Shown here in pieces: positions 58,975-64,000 of a stretch of 64,000 bases of DNA. The stretch is from assembly GCA_033060915.1 (NCBI GenBank), contig CM065378.1, forward strand, positions 50,230,001 to 50,294,000. The letters run 5' to 3'. The first letter of the stretch is position 1. Every line of letters starts with the position of its first letter. The translations under genes and the position numbers were made by a program. Under the pieces are notes generated by a model. The model saw only the letters and a list, made by a program, of their open reading frames with translations, had not been told where the DNA came from and ran no database searches. The DNA comes from Euryodendron excelsum (lineage: Eukaryota > Streptophyta > Magnoliopsida > Ericales > Pentaphylacaceae).

Positions 58975-59730
58975 TTTCCTCCAAAAAGTTTGATTTCAAA
59001 AATAACTTTTTCCTTCAAAAAGTTTAATTTCAAAAAATACCTTTCTAGGTTTTCTAACTTTTTCTTTCAAAAAGTTCATTCAAATTAAATCAACCGGTTT
59101 TAAAACTTTTTCCTTCAAAAAGTTCATTCAAAATCCAATTCAAGGTTTTCTAACTTTTTGCCTCAAAGAGCTCATTTCAAATCAAATCAATTGGTTTTAA
59201 AACTTTTTCCTTCAAAAAGTTCGATCATATCAATTCAAGGTTTTCTAAACTTCTATCCTTTAAAAAGTTTTACATTCAAGTTTTCTGAACTTTTATCCTT
59301 TAAAAAGTTTCAGTCCCAGGTTTTCTAAACCTTTATCCTTCAAAAAGTTTCACATTCAGGTTTTCTAAAGTTTTATCCATTAAAAAGTTTCAATTCAAGG
59401 TTTTCTAAACTTTTATCCTTTAAAAAGTTCTACATTCATGTTTTCTAAACTTTTATCTTTCAAAAGTTTTACATTTAGGTTTTCTGAACTTTTATCATTC
59501 AAAAGTTTTACATTCAGGTTTTTTTAACTTTTATCCTTCAAAAAGTTTCAGTTCTAGGTTTTCTAAACTCTTTTCCTTCAAAAAGTTTCAATTCCTAGTT
59601 TTTAAAAATTTTTCCTTTAAAAAGTTTATTTCAAATCAATCTTGGTTTTCTAAATTTTTTCCTACAAAAAGTTTATTTTAAATCACATTAATCAATTTTA
59701 AAAATTTTTCCTTCAAAAAGTACATGCTAT
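58975..59730 (+). repeat. Tandem array of ~40-48-bp hairpin-forming units
   Basis: About 17 degenerate units each contain AACTTTT-(A)TCCTT-(C)AAAAAGTT, a short inverted repeat, plus a linker such as TCACATTCAGGTTTTCTA. Copies are at roughly 58983, 59014, 59072, 59117, 59214, 59262, 59304, 59343, 59383, 59423, 59462, 59501, 59540, 59580, 59619, 59667 and 59717. Confidence 0.85.
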
Positions 59731-60068
59731 AATCAAACTCTCAATTTCCCAGGCTTTCACTTTTAAGGGCCCCATTTCAAGTCAAATTTTTAGGGTTTCG
59801 AACTTTTTCCTTAAAAGTTTTGTTCCAACTTTCAAAGGTTTGCAAAACTCTTCTAATTCGAAATTCCAAATCAATCCATTTCAAAAAGCAATTTCAAAAT
59901 CATTTCAAAACAATCAACTTCAATTTCAAAATCAAGTTTCAAAATTCCTGATTTTAAATATCAGAACAATCTAGTTTTCAGTCTTCAAAATTTTCCAATT
60001 CCAATCCCTCTGATCGCTTCACGGTCAACATGGGACCCTTTCTTTATTGATTTTTGCCTTTGATAAGC

Positions 60069-60091
60069 AAAGATAGGAAAAGAAAGGCAGC
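60069..60091 (+). other. Polypurine tract of the Ogre-like element
   Basis: AAAGATAGGAAAAGAAAGG then CAGC directly precedes the 3' LTR, the expected place and composition. Confidence 0.6.
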
Positions 60092-63000
60092 TCTAAGCAC
60101 CTTAATTTTGCCTGCTATTCAATCTCCGGCCTAACCAGACTCACATTCAATGCGACACAGACACATTTAAGTTCAAACTAGCTTTCCAAACTCAATCTAT
60201 TCAAACAGCCGCTTTGCGGGCCGCTTAAGTCCAATAGAGGCAGAATGACCAAAATGCGCTTGAGGCATTGCTCAATCTAATTCCAGTTGGCACATCTTCC
60301 TAAAGATGGTAAGTTCGTGATTCAACCTCAATTCTAGTTCTAATTCCAATCTAGACCAGTCAAACTCAATTCGACATGTTTTTCGAGAAAGTTGATCCCT
60401 CAGATGATGAGTCCACCTAGCATGACACATTTATCAAAAAAGCACAAAATCCCTTGGAACGATAAGTCCATTCAAACCTGTCGACCAGGACGAAACCCAA
60501 GTCCCCGAGATGGTAGAGTGGTTCACTTCTGGTTCTTGCTAGCCCGCCAATGTAGAATGTTTGCTATTCGGCACGTCAATCGCAAAGTACCTAAGGCCCT
60601 GAGATGATAAGACCATTCAAGTGCCTTCCAGTCGACTCCGGATTAATTCCGAGACTATCCTGTCAAAAAAACCATTTTGCTCTTAGGTATCTAATTGCCT
60701 CTAGAAACCACACTGGTACAGGGTATCAAACCTTTTACCTTTTAAGGACACTTTTAACAGTATTCCTAATCTTTTAGCATCTTTTTGGATCATTCCAAGT
60801 CCATTCTGGCAAACCCGGTGTGAAATGACCATTTTGCCCTAGTGGACCGGTCGCCTCTTGCAATCATACCAGTTTTGGATATCAAACCAGCAATTCTTCG
60901 GAGCACTCTTGATAGTATTTCTAACCTTTGAATTCTACCATGGTCGACTGCGAACCATTTTCGGTGTTTCACTGTTTCAATGACCATTTTGCCTCTAGAG
61001 AGCCGATTACCCTTTTCAACTACATCGGCTCTGGTTATCAAACCGGTTACCTCTGGGACACTCTTTTAGGGGTTTTCATCCATTCTTGACCTTCCAGATC
61101 ATTCCCAAACTTTTCGGAGTCACTCCTAGTGGAGCTAGGCTAAAAATTGCATGGTTGTCACTAGAATAGGCATCCAAATCTTTTGCCTTGCGTTCCAAGG
61201 TTCAAAAGCTCTGTGTCTTATTGCCTTGAAAGTTTCCCAAAGGGACTGGAGATGCCAAGCCAAAATATGGCCTGGCACCCTCTTAGTGCCGCCAAGCTTA
61301 AAAACCAACTGGCGCTACTGCAATAGCGCCAATTCTTGTTCCAATTGCCTATAAATACATACCTCTTCGTGCATAAAAAAAAAAGGTCCACAAACTTAGC
61401 CCAAAAATGCTATCTCACAGAAAACAGGCTTTGGAACCCTAGTTTTCCCAAGTCTTCTTCAAACCTTACCCTCCCTACATTTCATACACATAAACTCTAG
61501 CTTCTATACACTCCATACGCTCAAATACAAGCCTCTAAGCATCCATTGAAAATCAAGTACTGTGTATTCAAAGCTCTCAAGGTTAAGCAATCAAAGCAAG
61601 AAGAGACAAGGTAGGTTTTCGATTTAGTTTATGCAATTCCCCTCTCTCTTCTCTCTCCTAACCCTCTTAGGTTCTCTTATATTTTAATCCCCATCTTCTA
61701 CTTCCTCTTCTTGCATGCTTGCAACAAGGGACTTCTTGGTTCATGCCTAGGAAGAATTATTGAAGGTTACCATGCTGGGGGCTTTCTTCAAGTTTGACCT
61801 AAGACGGTGTGGATTTGGCCCCCTTGATTATGTGGTGAAGCCTAACCTTGTATTTTCACGACACTATCTGATTGTGGTTATCATGTTCATACATCGCATT
61901 CAAGATTGCATTCAAAATTGCATCAAAGTTTTCTTTCAAAACTTGTATTCAAAACCTAATTCTTTCAAACTTGTTTTCGAAATCACACTCCTAGGATGAT
62001 TCTAGCCATTCCATGGTTAGGGATGTTTTATGAAAGTATTTTATTCAATGTGACCATCAAGGTCCATATCTTGGGTTCAAGCCCTAATTTTTTTTTTTTC
62101 ATCAAAATTACAATTCTAATATGATTCTAGCCATTCCATGATTAGAGTTGTTTTAGAAAAATGTAGCATTCATTGTGATCATTATAGTCCATATTTCAAA
62201 CCCTAATTGTTGTCAAAATCACAATCCTAGAATGGTTCTAATATTTTCATGGTTAGAATTGTTTTAAGAAAGTGAGATATTCAAGAGACTAGCAAAAGTC
62301 TGTATTCAAACCTTTTTTACTATAGTTTTCTTAAATCTACTTCCAAAAAAGGTCTTTTCAAAATTCTCATTTCCAAAAACTCCTTGTCTTGAAATCCAAG
62401 TTAAAACCTTAGAGTCCATATTTAGGAAACCTTAGTTTTCTCACATAAAATTATGGCTTTCTATTCACATAAAATAATAGATTTTCAAAATCATTTTCTA
62501 CATGAAATCATAGATTTCCTAAATTCAAAAGTCACATAAAATGATAGATTTTCAAAACTAAAGCTTTTCAATTTCAATTGAAATAAAATATTTTCCAAAT
62601 AGGAAACCAGGTCAAATATTCTATCTTTGGAAATAAAATCCAATATTTGACTTTAGGAAATAGAGATCAAATCTTTTCTAATTTCAAACCTTTTCAAATC
62701 TTGACTTTCTAAATTTCAAACTTTCAAGTTTTTCCAAATTTTAAAACTTTCCAAGTTCAAACATTTCTTAATTCAAACCTTTCCAAATTCAAATCTTTCC
62801 AAAATCAATTATTTCTTAAAAATTAAACTTTCCTAAAATAGAACTTTCCTAATTTGAAACTTTTCTAATTCAAAATTTTCTAAAATCAAATATTTCTATT
62901 TCAAGTGCATGTTTGAACCCTAGATTGCATAAACCATAGGAGGCCAAAACCCTAGTTCAACCATAAACCTAAGTTAGGAGGCATCAACTCTTTTCTAAAC

Positions 63001-63913
63001 TAAGATGGTTTTCAAGCTTTAATTCGAGTCAAGATGATTTCAAAGCTCAACTCAATCTTTCCAAATCAAGTCCAAGTTCAATTTTAAATCAAAGTCAATT
63101 CCAAGGTTAATTTCAAATCAAAGTTCAATTTCCAATCTTCCAATCAAAGTTCAAATCAAACTCTTTTTAAGTCAAACTTTTCAAAGGCCTCAAAGTGTCT
63201 TTTCAAATCAAATAAGACCCTAAAATATTTGTTTTCAATCGGACCCTGAGTCTAAACTACGACTGACCTGATTCTCAACAAAATGATACGTAGGCAACCC
63301 TCATGGGTGCGGTCATAACCTTTTTCATGTTTCTAATTCCCACAGCCTCTTTTCAAACTTCAAATCCTTTTATTGCACTTGCATGTCATGCATCATATCA
63401 GACCTTTTCTCAAAATTATTTTCAAAGTGGATAATATTGGACATTGAATAAGTGAAGATTCTAAATGAGTGAATCTAGGGTGAAAAAACATGTAGGTACC
63501 ATAAGGGCGGGATAGAGTGATAGCCTTGTATATCTTCCTTATACGTAACCAACCTCCAAACCTAGAATTACTGTTTTGAAAGACTAAAATCAGAATTATT
63601 CTCCAAAAGGGCTTAAATCTTTTTCAAAGGTTGCCAAACAACCTACTTTCTCTAAAAACCCTCTCTTGATGATGTTTTTAAAACCTTTTTCAAAAACCCT
63701 AAATTTAATCTTCAAGTTGTACTTAGTTTTAGGTGACCTAACTCACCTTAACAAAGTTAGGTGGCGACACCAAATCTTTTCTAAAAACCTTTATTCAAAT
63801 CAATTTCAATTCAAACCTAGTCGCACTCGTCCCTCTAGGAAAATGAGTTATAACGAGAGAGTACCGTGTTTTTCTCACTTATTTTCTCAAGTGCCAAGAA
63901 TCGGGGCGTGACA
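60092..63913 (+). repeat. 3' LTR of the Ogre-like element (3.82 kb)
   Basis: Aligns end to end with 48135-52380. It lacks a ~403-bp segment present at 48661-49063 of the 5' LTR; the junction is at about 60616-60622. It has the same U3 subrepeats (near 60670, 60825 and 60985) and U5 subrepeats (near 61985, 62110 and 62225). Ends CGGGGCGTGACA. Confidence 0.85.
61350..61357 (+). promoter_or_regulatory. TATA box of the 3' Ogre-like LTR
   Basis: TATAAATA in TTGCCTATAAATACATACC, conserved with the two other copies. Confidence 0.7.
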
Positions 63914-63918
63914 GGTAT

Positions 63919-64000
63919 CATTACCTTGTATAGGGAATTCATGGCCAACATTCATAAGGCCAAAGATACCCTGGGTCTAGAGAATTTGGAGTCTTGGGTT
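63919..64000 (+). pseudogene. Athila-type ORF, continuation after the Ogre-like insertion
   Basis: Reads (I)ITLYREFMANIHKAKDTLG then LENLESWV, open to the window edge. It joins the frame that ends at 48134. 'LVREFYANI'-like text is typical of the Athila ORF with the plant transposon protein domain. Confidence 0.7.

Larger units (their letters stand above)
48135..63913 (+). mobile_element. Ogre/Tat-like Ty3/gypsy retrotransposon, 15.8 kb
   Basis: Consists of a 5' LTR 48135-52380, tRNA-Arg-type primer site 52383-52400, a 7.7-kb degraded interior with Tat-type integrase, a purine-rich tract before 60092 and a 3' LTR 60092-63913. The target duplication is GTTAT (48130-48134) versus GGTAT (63914-63918), one mismatch. 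Removing the element restores an uninterrupted reading frame (VVI-ITLYREF), which independently confirms both ends. Long LTRs, an Arg primer and integrase of the VYG-EAVLP-VEIPSLR type point to the Ogre/Tat lineage. Most of gag, protease and reverse transcriptase cannot be recognised, so it is dead. Confidence 0.85.

Overview
This is a plant nuclear window, most likely from a eudicot. It holds one intron-containing NAC transcription-factor gene with GT-AG introns, embedded in very old, decayed, nested transposable elements: L1-type LINEs, a CACTA/En-Spm transposon, a MITE, and LTR retrotransposons of the Athila-like and Ogre/Tat-like Ty3/gypsy types plus a copia-type LTR. No bacterial-style operons, CRISPR arrays or rRNA/tRNA genes were seen.

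Layout. 1-1562: unclassified G/T-rich repeat-like DNA. 1563-2751: 3' end of an L1 LINE. 2785-4059: solo Athila-like LTR (+). 4690-10441: non-autonomous Athila-like element (-) with two LTRs, tRNA-Asp-type primer site and 5-bp duplication GCGAG. 10447-11760: LTR-like unclassified DNA. 13675-15088: LINE that has lost its reverse transcriptase but keeps a 14-bp target duplication. 15811-16408: fold-back MITE. 17322-20266: the NAC gene (three exons, 340 aa), the only host gene recognised. 20655-34103: 13.4-kb CACTA element with duplication CAA, carrying a broken TNP2-type transposase and a broken TNP1-type second gene. The transposase is split by an LTR, and the second gene has an 11-copy ~179-bp tandem array in an intron. 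34188-34272: near-pure poly-C. 34500-36920: Athila-like fragment (-). 36924-40047: Ogre-like LTR lacking its 3' end. 40048-48134: Athila-like material (+) with a copia LTR inside its 5' LTR and an inverted Ogre LTR fragment in its body. 48135-63913: a 15.8-kb Ogre-like element (+) with ~4-kb LTRs, inserted into an Athila-type ORF that resumes at 63919.

How it fits together. Nothing but the NAC gene looks functional: every transposon coding region seen has stops, frameshifts or missing domains. The main value is the insertion order that can be read from duplications and interrupted frames. Two further points are unusual: recurrent short palindromes (GTTCGAAC and variants) placed just upstream of the TATA box in several diverged Athila-like LTRs, and extensive internal subrepeats in the Ogre-like LTRs and 3' region. 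I found no convincing new biological system. The palindrome blocks are the best candidate for something not explained by standard annotation.

Boundaries marked by target duplications or terminal motifs are exact as read by eye. Lineage names rest on recognised protein motifs and primer-binding sites, not on searches.
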